Below, piece after piece: positions 45,660 to 52,148 of a DNA stretch of 64,000 bases. The notes below the pieces were generated by a model. That model had not been told where the DNA came from. It was given only the letters and a program-made list of their open reading frames with translations, and did no database searches. The stretch is taken from assembly GCF_014961315.1 (NCBI RefSeq), contig NZ_CP063141.1, positions 992,001 through 1,056,000 of the forward strand, written 5' to 3'. The number at the start of each line of letters is the position of its first letter. The first letter of the stretch is position 1. This DNA comes from Thermoflavifilum sp. GTDB lineage: Bacteria; Bacteroidota; Bacteroidia; Chitinophagales; Chitinophagaceae. The position numbers were made by a program, and so were the translations under genes.

Positions 45660-46256
45660 TTACTGAATTTCTTTGTTTAGCGTACGGGAGATGAAGGGGG
45701 CTACAGCAGCCTCGGCCTGAGCAAGCGCATGTTCCAGTGTGTCGTTGTAAATAATATGGTGAAATTTAGGAGCGTAACTCAATTCATCGGCGGCTTTGCT
45801 CAGGCGTTCCTCCAGTGAAATGGAAGTTTCTGAACCTCGTTTGAGAAGCCTTTCCCGGAGTACTTCCAGCGAGGGCGGTTGAATGAAAAGGGAAAGCGAT
45901 TCAGGATATTTTTCCAGGAGATGCAGTGCCCCTCGCACGTCAATATCCACGAGCGGTATCTGATGGTTGTTCCAGATGCGTTCCAGTTCACTTATCAAGG
46001 TGCCATAATACTTGCCTTCATATACCATTTCATATTCCGCAAAAGCGCCCTGCCTGATTTTCTCTTGAAAGGCCTCCGGTGTCAGGAAATAATAATCGCG
46101 GCCGTTTACTTCATGCTGGCGAGGAGGGCGGGTACAGGCCGATACGGAGAAATCCAGTTCGGGAAAACGTTTCAGCAGATGATGAACAATCGTGGTTTTC
46201 CCTGATCCAGATGGCGCCGTGACAATAACGAGAGGATGAAATGCTGGATGATCCAT
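45660..46256 (-). CDS. gmk: Guanylate kinase
   Basis: Phosphorylates GMP to GDP. It has 198 residues: P-loop APSGSGKTTIVHHLL at the start, then SACTRPPRQHEVNGRDYYFL, which binds GMP, and LVDIDVRGALHLLEKYPESLSLFIQPPS. The length is normal. It starts 5 bases after murA ends and is in one operon with it. Confidence 0.96.
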   Translation of the reverse strand: MDHPAFHPLVIVTAPSGSGKTTIVHHLLKRFPELDFSVSACTRPPRQHEVNGRDYYFLTPEAFQEKIRQGAFAEYEMVYEGKYYGTLISELERIWNNHQIPLVDIDVRGALHLLEKYPESLSLFIQPPSLEVLRERLLKRGSETSISLEERLSKAADELSYAPKFHHIIYNDTLEHALAQAEAAVAPFISRTLNKEIQ

Positions 46257-46261
46257 GTCTA

Positions 46262-47569
46262 TTATGCCTCTATTCTGCGGATACGGGCGCCCAGTACACG
46301 CAGGCGTTCATCAATCGCTTCATAGCCGCGATCAATTTGTTCCACATTCTGGATGATACTGGTTCCTTCGGCACTCAATGCGGCTATCAGCAGGGCAACT
46401 CCAGCCCGTATATCGGGGGAGCTCATGGTAATGCCCCTTAACAGGTATTCCCAGTCCAGGCCAATCACCACCGCCCGGTGTGGATCACATAAGATAATCC
46501 GGGCGCCCATATCCAGCAGCTTATCTACAAAAAACAATCGGCTTTCAAACATTTTTTGATGAATCAGTACACTTCCTCTGGCCTGTGTAGCCACCACCAG
46601 CATAATGCTCAGCAAATCGGGGGTAAAACCCGGCCAGGGATGATCGTATATCGTAGGGATCGACCCATCCAGAAAATGCTGGATTTGATAATGTTCCTGA
46701 CGGGGCACCACAATATCGTCGCCCTCGATAACCACCTGAATACCCAGCTGACGGAACTTCTGGGGAATCTGCCCAAGATGCTTCACGCCGGCTTGTTGAA
46801 TCCGGATCTCACCCCGGGTCATGGCAGCCATACCGATGAAAGACCCGATTTCGATCATGTCGGGCAGGATGTGATGGGTACAGCCTCCCAGTTGATCAAC
46901 CCCTTCGATGGTCAGCAAATTCGAGCCGATACCCGAGATCCTGGCGCCCATTCGAACGAGCATATGGCAGAGCTGTTGCACATAGGGCTCGCAAGCCGCA
47001 TGATAAAGTGTGGTATGGCCTCTGGCGCATACGGCGGCCATGATTAGATTGGCTGTACCTGTTACAGATGGCTCGTCGAGCAACACGTAATTACCCTGCA
47101 ATCCCGAGGTTTCCAGCAAATAATAAAATTCTTCATATTGAAATCTGGCACCTAGCTGTTGTAATCCCAGCAAATGGACGTCGAGTCGGCGACGGCCTAT
47201 CTTGTCGCCACCCGGACTGGGCATGATGGCTCGCCCCCAGCGCGCCAGCAACGGGCCGGCTAATAACACAATACCCCTGAGGCGAGAAGATTTTTTACGG
47301 AAATCAGGAGTCTTCAGGTAATCAAAATCGATGGCCCTTGCCCGAAATGTACAACTGTGGCGGTCATGCCGCTGAATGTCAACACCCAGATCATGCAGAA
47401 TCTCAATCATCAGGTTCACATCCGCGATATCCGGAATATTGTAAATGGTAACTGGCTCTTCGGTAAGCAGTGTTGCAGCAATGACCTGCAGGGCTTCATT
47501 TTTGGCTCCCTGCGGTACAATGGTTCCATGAAGCGCCGTTCCACCGGTGACTTCAAGGATCGTACTCAC
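46262..47569 (-). CDS. murA: UDP-N-acetylglucosamine 1-carboxyvinyltransferase with Asp at the catalytic Cys position
   Basis: First committed step of peptidoglycan synthesis: transfer of enolpyruvate from PEP to UDP-GlcNAc. It has 435 residues of the EPSP-synthase fold. Lys23 and Asn24 (GAKNEAL) are intact. The loop that normally reads GGCxIGxRP reads GGDKIGRRRLD, so the PEP-binding cysteine is Asp122. A Cys-to-Asp change at this site is known from several bacteria to keep activity and to cause fosfomycin resistance. The start is a GTG at 47569 that overlaps the DUF4290 stop by 4 bases (GTGA), a sign of translational coupling. Confidence 0.95.
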   Translation of the reverse strand: MSTILEVTGGTALHGTIVPQGAKNEALQVIAATLLTEEPVTIYNIPDIADVNLMIEILHDLGVDIQRHDRHSCTFRARAIDFDYLKTPDFRKKSSRLRGIVLLAGPLLARWGRAIMPSPGGDKIGRRRLDVHLLGLQQLGARFQYEEFYYLLETSGLQGNYVLLDEPSVTGTANLIMAAVCARGHTTLYHAACEPYVQQLCHMLVRMGARISGIGSNLLTIEGVDQLGGCTHHILPDMIEIGSFIGMAAMTRGEIRIQQAGVKHLGQIPQKFRQLGIQVVIEGDDIVVPRQEHYQIQHFLDGSIPTIYDHPWPGFTPDLLSIMLVVATQARGSVLIHQKMFESRLFFVDKLLDMGARIILCDPHRAVVIGLDWEYLLRGITMSSPDIRAGVALLIAALSAEGTSIIQNVEQIDRGYEAIDERLRVLGARIRRIEA

Positions 47570-48204
47570 TTGTTGCGATTTTTATACTTGTTATGGTACT
47601 TATTGAACGAACCGCTTTTTCCGTTGTATTTATTGAAACGGCGTTTCGTATTCCGATAGGGTTCTCCCGAACTTATCATGGGCACCCCCGGCTGATAGTC
47701 GAGCTGGTTATGGGTAATGGCGGCCAGCTCACTGCGAATCATATCATCATGTACGTTTTCTTTATGCCAGTTGCTATAAGCGAGTTTCATATAGTTGCCG
47801 ATGACCTGAGCGAAGGCTGCACGCTTATCGGGATCGGGTTCCTGAAGTGCTTTTTCAATGAGCATTTCCAGATTCTTGCCTAAATGACTATAACGCGGGT
47901 GACGCTTGGGATAAGGTAGCGGAGCTGGTTTTGGCTTCAAGGATTCGCGTGTAGGTTTAGGATAAGGTGAGTCCACGTCTAATTTGAAATCAGATATTAA
48001 AAACAAATGATCCCATAGTTTGTGCCGAAAATCTTCCACATTGCGAAGATGGGGATTAAGCGTGCCCATCAGTTCTATGACCGCCAGTGCATTGCGCTGT
48101 CGTTTTTCCCTGTCTTCAATGGTGAGCAGGTATTCAATCATTTTCTGAATGTTCCGCCCATACTCCCGAATCACCAGGGGGGTGCGGGTGGTATTATATT
48201 CCAT
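47566..48204 (-). CDS. DUF4290 family protein
   Basis: A 212-residue protein restricted to Bacteroidota. From ATG 48202-48204 it reads MEYNTTRTPLVIREYGRNIQ, followed by MGTLNPHLRNVEDFRHKLWDHLF, the family core. The tail is basic and rich in Asn, Lys and Tyr (about 180-212). It always seems to sit just before murA in this phylum. The role is unknown, though the coupling suggests an envelope link. The upstream frame to 48342 crosses the promoter. Confidence 0.87.
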   Translation of the reverse strand: MEYNTTRTPLVIREYGRNIQKMIEYLLTIEDREKRQRNALAVIELMGTLNPHLRNVEDFRHKLWDHLFLISDFKLDVDSPYPKPTRESLKPKPAPLPYPKRHPRYSHLGKNLEMLIEKALQEPDPDKRAAFAQVIGNYMKLAYSNWHKENVHDDMIRSELAAITHNQLDYQPGVPMISSGEPYRNTKRRFNKYNGKSGSFNKYHNKYKNRNK

Positions 48205-48218
48205 GCAGAAGCTTTTTG

Positions 48219-48247
48219 CAAACCTACGAATTATTTTACAGCGCCAA
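48219..48247 (-). promoter_or_regulatory. Promoter of the DUF4290-murA-gmk operon
   Basis: TTG, 18 bases, TAGGTTTG on the minus strand, ending 14 bases before the ATG at 48204. Confidence 0.5.
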
Positions 48248-48269
48248 GTAGCTTTTGAGACAGAAAGGA

Positions 48270-48277
48270 TAACTTTG
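48270..48277 (+). promoter_or_regulatory. -7 promoter element of the SDR gene
   Basis: TAACTTTG, 19 bases before ATG 48297; divergent from the DUF4290 promoter. Confidence 0.5.
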
Positions 48278-48296
48278 AAACAAAATCGGTTTATCA

Positions 48297-49082
48297 ATGG
48301 ACTTGTCCCTGGAAGGCAAAACGGCCTGCATTGGCGGCGCATCTCAGGGCATAGGACTGGCTTCGGCTATCGCTTTATCCCGATTGGGCGCCAGCTGTAT
48401 ACTCCTGTCGAGAAATGAAAAACGCCTGCGAGAAGCCGTTGAACAGCTGGATCGTTCGTGGAATCAGCAGCATCGGTATATACCCGTGGATTTCAGCCTA
48501 ACCGATCAAGTAAAAGCTGTTGCCCGTACACTTGAAAAGCAAGACCCGGTACATATTCTCGTCAACAACAGCGGCGGGCCAGCTCCCGGCCCCCTGATGG
48601 AGGCAAGGCCAGAGGCATTTGAATCGGCCTTCCGGGAACACCTTATAGCCAGTCAACTGTTCGTACAGGCACTGGTTCCCGGCATGATGGCAAGTGGCTA
48701 CGGCCGCATCATTAATATCCTGTCCACTTCTGTAAAGACGCCCCTTGTCGGATTGGGTGTATCCACGGCTGTGCGCTGGGCCATGGCGGGCTGGGCAAAG
48801 GTGCTGGCTACAGAGCTGGCGCCTTCAGGTATTACGGTAAACTGCATATTGCCGGGTTCTACCCTCACCGACAGACTGGAACAATTATTTGAAGATACCG
48901 CGCATCGCCTGCAACTGCCGCTGGAGGAGGTGAAACGAAAGGCGCAACAGGACATCCCCATGAAACGATTTGCAGCACCCATGGAAATTGCACAGGCAGT
49001 GGCATTCCTGGCCAGTCCCGCTGCAGCCTATATCACCGGAGTATTTTTACAGGTTGATGGAGGAAAAACGCCCGTGGGATAA
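48297..49082 (+). CDS. SDR-fold protein lacking the Tyr-Lys catalytic pair
   Basis: A 261-residue short-chain dehydrogenase/reductase-like protein similar to 3-ketoacyl-ACP reductases. It has a modified nucleotide-binding motif (GGASQGIGLASA), the NNSGG motif of the fold and the usual C-terminal end (AAAYITGVFLQVDGG). Where the family has YxxxK, the aligned stretch GVSTAVRWAMAGWAKVLA has Ser and Arg instead. This belongs to the known SDR-like subgroup without a standard catalytic tetrad, so a normal reductase activity should not be assumed. Single gene. Confidence 0.85.
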   Translation: MDLSLEGKTACIGGASQGIGLASAIALSRLGASCILLSRNEKRLREAVEQLDRSWNQQHRYIPVDFSLTDQVKAVARTLEKQDPVHILVNNSGGPAPGPLMEARPEAFESAFREHLIASQLFVQALVPGMMASGYGRIINILSTSVKTPLVGLGVSTAVRWAMAGWAKVLATELAPSGITVNCILPGSTLTDRLEQLFEDTAHRLQLPLEEVKRKAQQDIPMKRFAAPMEIAQAVAFLASPAAAYITGVFLQVDGGKTPVG

Positions 49083-49091
49083 AATAAAAAG

Positions 49092-49595
49092 TTATTCTTT
49101 TCCATTTTTCACGGGAATGGCAGCATCCTCCGTATCAATAGAAACGCTGCGGCTGAAGCTTTCTTCCAGAGAAATGAAGGTTTCGGTGCGCTCAATGCCT
49201 TTTACCTTCTGTAATTCATCGTGCAATACCCGCCTCAGTTGTTGAATATCCCGGCATACCACTTCGGCAAATATGCTGTAGTTACCGGTCGTGTAATTTA
49301 CCCGTACAATTTCGGGGATTCTTCTCAACTCTTTCACCACGCTGTCGTAAAGCGAACTCTTTTCCAGATAAATGCCCACGAAGGCGGTTACATCGTATCC
49401 GATTTTTTTTAAATCCACCTGCAGGCGGGTACCCTTTACGATGCCTAATTCCTGCAGTTTTTTCATGCGAACATGAATCGTACCGCCTGAAACAAACAAT
49501 TTTTTCCCCAGGTCGGCATACGATATGCCGGCATCATTCATCATTTCATTGATGATTTTCAGATCAAGTTTGTCGATATTCAATGAGCTGGCCAT
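49092..49595 (-). CDS. Lrp/AsnC family transcriptional regulator
   Basis: A 167-residue regulator. The N-terminal winged helix (about 8-65) reads LDKLDLKIINEMMNDAGISY (D-K-L-D-L motif) and FVSGGTIHVRMKKLQELGIV, and the C-terminal RAM domain (about 75-150) contains VRVNYTTGNYSIFAEVVC. A short extra tail of about 17 residues follows. It probably senses an amino acid. Its neighbours on both sides are unrelated single genes, so its targets are not visible. The stretch upstream is very AT-rich. Confidence 0.92.
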   Translation of the reverse strand: MASSLNIDKLDLKIINEMMNDAGISYADLGKKLFVSGGTIHVRMKKLQELGIVKGTRLQVDLKKIGYDVTAFVGIYLEKSSLYDSVVKELRRIPEIVRVNYTTGNYSIFAEVVCRDIQQLRRVLHDELQKVKGIERTETFISLEESFSRSVSIDTEDAAIPVKNGKE

Positions 49596-49679
49596 TTTGA
49601 AAATCTATTTTAGATAATAGTTAATTATTATTTAATTTATTAAATAAAATCGATAATATTAAAATTAAGATTAAAAAAA

Positions 49680-49710
49680 TTGCAACAAAACGGAAAAGTA
49701 TTTAAATTTG
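49680..49710 (+). promoter_or_regulatory. Promoter of the tRNA-like gene
   Basis: TTG (49680-49682), 20 bases, TAAATTTG (49703-49710): both elements at standard spacing. The predicted start site is near 49715, 14 bases before the RNA's acceptor stem. Confidence 0.6.
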
Positions 49711-49728
49711 CATCAGTTCTTCTGATTA

Positions 49729-49889
49729 TGTAGAGTGATGAAACTGGCAGACATGCCCTCTTGTCTCGGGGGTGGGGAGTACAGGATAAACCCGGCATAA
49801 TCCCGGCTTGTCCGGGATGGGGTTGACCACTAAACTTCTTATGTGCCGGAGCTAACTGCCCCGTGGAGGTTCGAATCCTCCCTCTACAG
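49729..49889 (+). tRNA. tRNA-like RNA with Leu-type body and a giant structured variable region
   Basis: The 161-nt element has all tRNA arms. The acceptor TGTAGAG pairs with CTCTACA. A Leu/Ser-type D arm follows (ATG AAACTGGCAGA CAT), then anticodon stem CCCTC/GGGGG with loop TTGTCTC. The T arm is GGAGG TTCGAAT CCTCC and the discriminator is G. The anticodon read from the loop is GTC, which would be Asp, but the body is class II like Leu. Between anticodon and T arms are 92 nt (49773-49864) where class II tRNAs have about 13-24. These fold into nested stems: GGGG-AGT/ACT-CCCC, CCGGC-ATAA/TTAT-GCCGG and TCCCGG/CCGGGA. It has its own promoter and terminator. CCA is not encoded. An unusual T at position 37 argues against normal decoding. 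Confidence 0.6.
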
Positions 49890-49898
49890 CTTTCCCGC

Positions 49899-49928
49899 AG
49901 CCACTGCACAGGCAGTGGCTTTTTGTTT
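49899..49928 (+). terminator. Terminator of the tRNA-like gene
   Basis: A perfect 9-bp stem AGCCACTGC / GCAGTGGCT, loop ACAG, then TTTTGTTTTG. It begins 10 bases after the tRNA-like RNA ends. Confidence 0.85.
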
Positions 49929-50107
49929 TGTTCCCCGGGGTTAATCGCTGCGGCGCGGCCAGATAGATTCATAAACCATTCGCTGTTGTATGTAAATATA
50001 ACTTGCTTAGCGGTATTTTCATATACATTAAAACTTGTATTTTACTCGTTTACCAGATAAATTGCTTCGTTTGCTGATTTTCACGGGCTGAAAATACGAA
50101 TGCATTT

Positions 50108-50115
50108 TAAATTTG
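50108..50115 (+). promoter_or_regulatory. Possible promoter of a short RNA
   Basis: TAAATTTG; with the terminator at 50156-50182 it would give a transcript of about 65 nt. No -33 TTG is visible. Confidence 0.3.
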
Positions 50116-50155
50116 AACTGGTTTTTCATAGGATATGGTTAAGTTATTTGAGCAG

Positions 50156-50182
50156 AGGGCTGTTGTCTAACAGCCCTTCATT
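50156..50182 (+). terminator. Terminator-like hairpin upstream of trmB
   Basis: A perfect 9-bp stem AGGGCTGTT / AACAGCCCT with loop GTCT, followed by TCATTTT. It lies upstream of the trmB -7 element, so it would not affect trmB itself. Confidence 0.55.
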
Positions 50183-50207
50183 TTATCTGCGGTTGCGGGT
50201 GCTGATG

Positions 50208-50215
50208 TAGCTTTG
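50208..50215 (+). promoter_or_regulatory. -7 promoter element of trmB
   Basis: TAGCTTTG ends 4 bases before the ATG at 50220, the same spacing as at 10200-10207; probably a leaderless mRNA. Confidence 0.5.
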
Positions 50216-50219
50216 TAAT

Positions 50220-50975
50220 ATGGCGCATAAAAAATTGATTCGGTTTGAAGAAATCAAACATTTTCCCAATGTGTTGAGTTTTCCGGAAGGAATGGCCGGA
50301 AACTGGCATCGTTTTTTTCAAAATGATTTCCCCATCGTGCTGGATCTGGGGTGTGGAAAGGGAGAATATAGCCTGGGACTGGCACGTATGTACGATAAAC
50401 TAAACGCCATCGGGGTAGATGTAAAAGGAAATCGGATATGGAAGGGGGCCAGGATGGCGCTGGATGAGCAGCTGAGTAGGGTTGCCTTTCTGCGCATTCA
50501 AATTGAGCAGCTGGTTATGTATTTTGCCCGGGGAGAGGTTTCTGCTATCTGGATCCCGTTTCCAGATCCGCATCCAAGAAAATCCAGAGCTAAAAAAAGG
50601 CTCACCCATCCTCGATTTCTGTGGCAATACCAGCAGATTTTACAACCGGACGGGCTGATTCATCTGAAAACCGATTCAACAGAACTATTTGATTTTACCC
50701 TGGACATCATCCACCAAACCGGATGCAGGATTTTTTCCATACAGGACGACGTGCCGGAAAACGCTGCCGGAGCGCTTGGCATCCAGACGTATTACGAGCG
50801 CCTGCATCGGGCAGAAGGCAAAAAAATTCACTATCTTTCTTTTGCCTTACCCGATAACCCCGAAGCATTTGAACCCTGGGGCGGCATTACCCTTTCTGCT
50901 ATACAGGCGCAACAGGACCTGCGTTCCAGGCATCAAATCACAATCAATCCTATGCATGATGAAAACACAAACTAA
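50220..50975 (+). CDS. trmB: tRNA (guanine-46-N7)-methyltransferase
   Basis: SAM-dependent enzyme that methylates G46 in the tRNA variable loop. It has 251 residues. The SAM motif VLDLGCGKGEYSLGLA, GVDVKGNRIWKGAR, the family signature PFPDPHPRKSRAKKRL and LKTDSTELFDF are intact. The C-terminus is about 40 residues longer than E. coli TrmB. The next gene starts inside its last codons in another frame. The tRNA-like gene with the abnormal variable region lies 330 bases upstream. Confidence 0.94.
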   Translation: MAHKKLIRFEEIKHFPNVLSFPEGMAGNWHRFFQNDFPIVLDLGCGKGEYSLGLARMYDKLNAIGVDVKGNRIWKGARMALDEQLSRVAFLRIQIEQLVMYFARGEVSAIWIPFPDPHPRKSRAKKRLTHPRFLWQYQQILQPDGLIHLKTDSTELFDFTLDIIHQTGCRIFSIQDDVPENAAGALGIQTYYERLHRAEGKKIHYLSFALPDNPEAFEPWGGITLSAIQAQQDLRSRHQITINPMHDENTN

Positions 50976-51315
50976 AATCCAGCGCTCGACCCCATCCAGC
51001 TTTCTGGACCGGGTATATGAACTGGTGCGCAGGGTGCCTCGCGGCAGGGTTACGACCTATGGAGCTATTGCCGAAGCGTGTGGAATGCGTATCTCGGCCC
51101 GCATGGTGGGATGGGCCATGAATCTATCGCATCGGGTATCGCCCGCCGTCCCGGCCCACCGGGTGGTGAACCGAAATGGACGCTTAACCGGTAAACACCA
51201 TTTTGCTACACCCACCCTGATGCAAGAATTGCTCGAACAGGAAGGTGTTCGCGTGGTAAACGATCAAGTCGTAAATTTTGCAGAGGTCTTCTGGGATCCG
51301 CGTCAACATCAATAA
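50956..51315 (+). CDS. Alkyltransferase-like protein lacking the acceptor cysteine
   Basis: A 119-residue protein with the DNA-binding domain of O6-alkylguanine-DNA alkyltransferase (SSFLDRVYELVRRVPRGRVTTYGAIAEACGM, then VPAHRVVNRNGRL). The active site PCHRV reads PAHRV, so it cannot accept the alkyl group itself. Proteins of this type (ATL; Trp is usual at this place) flag O6-alkylguanine for nucleotide excision repair. Ala is found here. The start overlaps trmB by 20 bases (ATG 50956 or 50959), which suggests translational coupling. Confidence 0.88.
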   Translation: MMKTQTKIQRSTPSSFLDRVYELVRRVPRGRVTTYGAIAEACGMRISARMVGWAMNLSHRVSPAVPAHRVVNRNGRLTGKHHFATPTLMQELLEQEGVRVVNDQVVNFAEVFWDPRQHQ

Positions 51316-51320
51316 GCCAG

Positions 51321-51779
51321 ATGAACATGAAAACCAGTACACCTAAAATATTAAAACTGGATGAACAACAACTCGTTGAACAGTTCTTTGAATCAACCCA
51401 TTTGATTGGAATTGTATCCGACCTGCCCGACTATCAGCTGTGCTGGCATTTGAATCAGGACCTGAATATGGATTTTCGGGTGAATCATGATCTGGAAATC
51501 GCATGGAAGCAAAATCGAAGAACTTATTATTTTACCCTGTTTGAATACCTGGATACTCGTTTGCTGAACCTGCATTACCTGTACAACAATCATAAACAGG
51601 GAATTGCATTGCTTCCTGAAGTGAAACACCTCAATTACATCTGGCTCGTCAAGGGAACGAATTTTACAACAAACGACAGGGAAGATTTGTTGATAACATT
51701 AAAACAACTTCCCTATATCAGAATGGCCGTTGTGCTTTTCCAGGAAGAACTCAAAAACCGATGTAATTTGATATTGTAA
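51321..51779 (+). CDS. IPExxxVDY-type family protein
   Basis: A 152-residue protein. Its layout matches the small Bacteroidota family named for an IPExxxVDY motif: HLIGIVSDLPDYQLCWHLN near the start, a central strand region (RTYYFTLFEYLD), and LLPEVKHLNYIWLVKG in the place of the name motif (LPEVKHLNY). Function unknown. It starts 5 bases after the ATL gene and precedes the pterin dehydratase by 15 bases, so it belongs to the trmB operon. Confidence 0.7.
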   Translation: MNMKTSTPKILKLDEQQLVEQFFESTHLIGIVSDLPDYQLCWHLNQDLNMDFRVNHDLEIAWKQNRRTYYFTLFEYLDTRLLNLHYLYNNHKQGIALLPEVKHLNYIWLVKGTNFTTNDREDLLITLKQLPYIRMAVVLFQEELKNRCNLIL

Positions 51780-51794
51780 AATCAAAAAAACAGC

Positions 51795-52037
51795 ATGATG
51801 ATGTGGGAAGAAAGAGATAATCAACTGGTGCGCACATTTGTGTTTCGCGACTTTTCTGAAGCATTCGCCTTCATGACGCGCGTGGCTATGCTTGCCGAAA
51901 AAATGGATCATCATCCATACTGGGAAAATGTGTATAACAAGGTTACCATTTACCTGACCACCCACGATGCGGGCAATACCATAACCGAAAAAGACAGGCA
52001 ACTGGCTCAAGCTATCGATGCATTGTTAAATACTTAA
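51795..52037 (+). CDS. Pterin-4a-carbinolamine dehydratase
   Basis: An 80-residue protein (PhhB/DCoH family) that regenerates tetrahydrobiopterin-type cofactors by dehydrating the 4a-carbinolamine. The core [29 protein letters not shown] with the paired His residues, then [20 protein letters not shown] (the C-terminal T-x-H-D), is intact. The protein is shorter than usual because the N-terminal helix is reduced. Three ATGs in a row (51795, 51798, 51801) are possible starts. It is the last gene of the trmB operon. No aromatic amino acid hydroxylase is in the window. Confidence 0.9.
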   Translation: MMMWEERDNQLVRTFVFRDFSEAFAFMTRVAMLAEKMDHHPYWENVYNKVTIYLTTHDAGNTITEKDRQLAQAIDALLNT

Positions 52038-52148
52038 AACCATTTCGTGCACGAATGTTAACTCGTGGCGGATAAGAATCTTAACGTGTTTTCGCCATTC
52101 GCCAAGAGATGAATTCATAAAAATGCTGATATTGTTCAGCGCGGGCAA

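Larger units (their letters stand above)
49890..50219. other. Intergenic stretch between the tRNA-like gene and trmB
   Basis: 330 bases without a protein gene. It holds the terminator of the tRNA-like gene, a -7-like element at 50108-50115, a second terminator at 50156-50182 and the trmB promoter at 50208-50215. The middle part (about 49930-50100) is AT-rich and shows nothing else I can support. Confidence 0.6.

Noticed and set aside
49773..49864. Group I intron in the tRNA-like gene
   Set aside because: The insertion is about 90 nt and lies between the anticodon and T arms, not in the anticodon loop; it is too short for a group I core.
49729..49889. tmRNA as the explanation of the long tRNA-like RNA
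   Set aside because: The RNA has a proper D stem and an anticodon stem-loop and is only 161 nt; tmRNA lacks the anticodon arm, is over 300 nt and has a tag reading frame.
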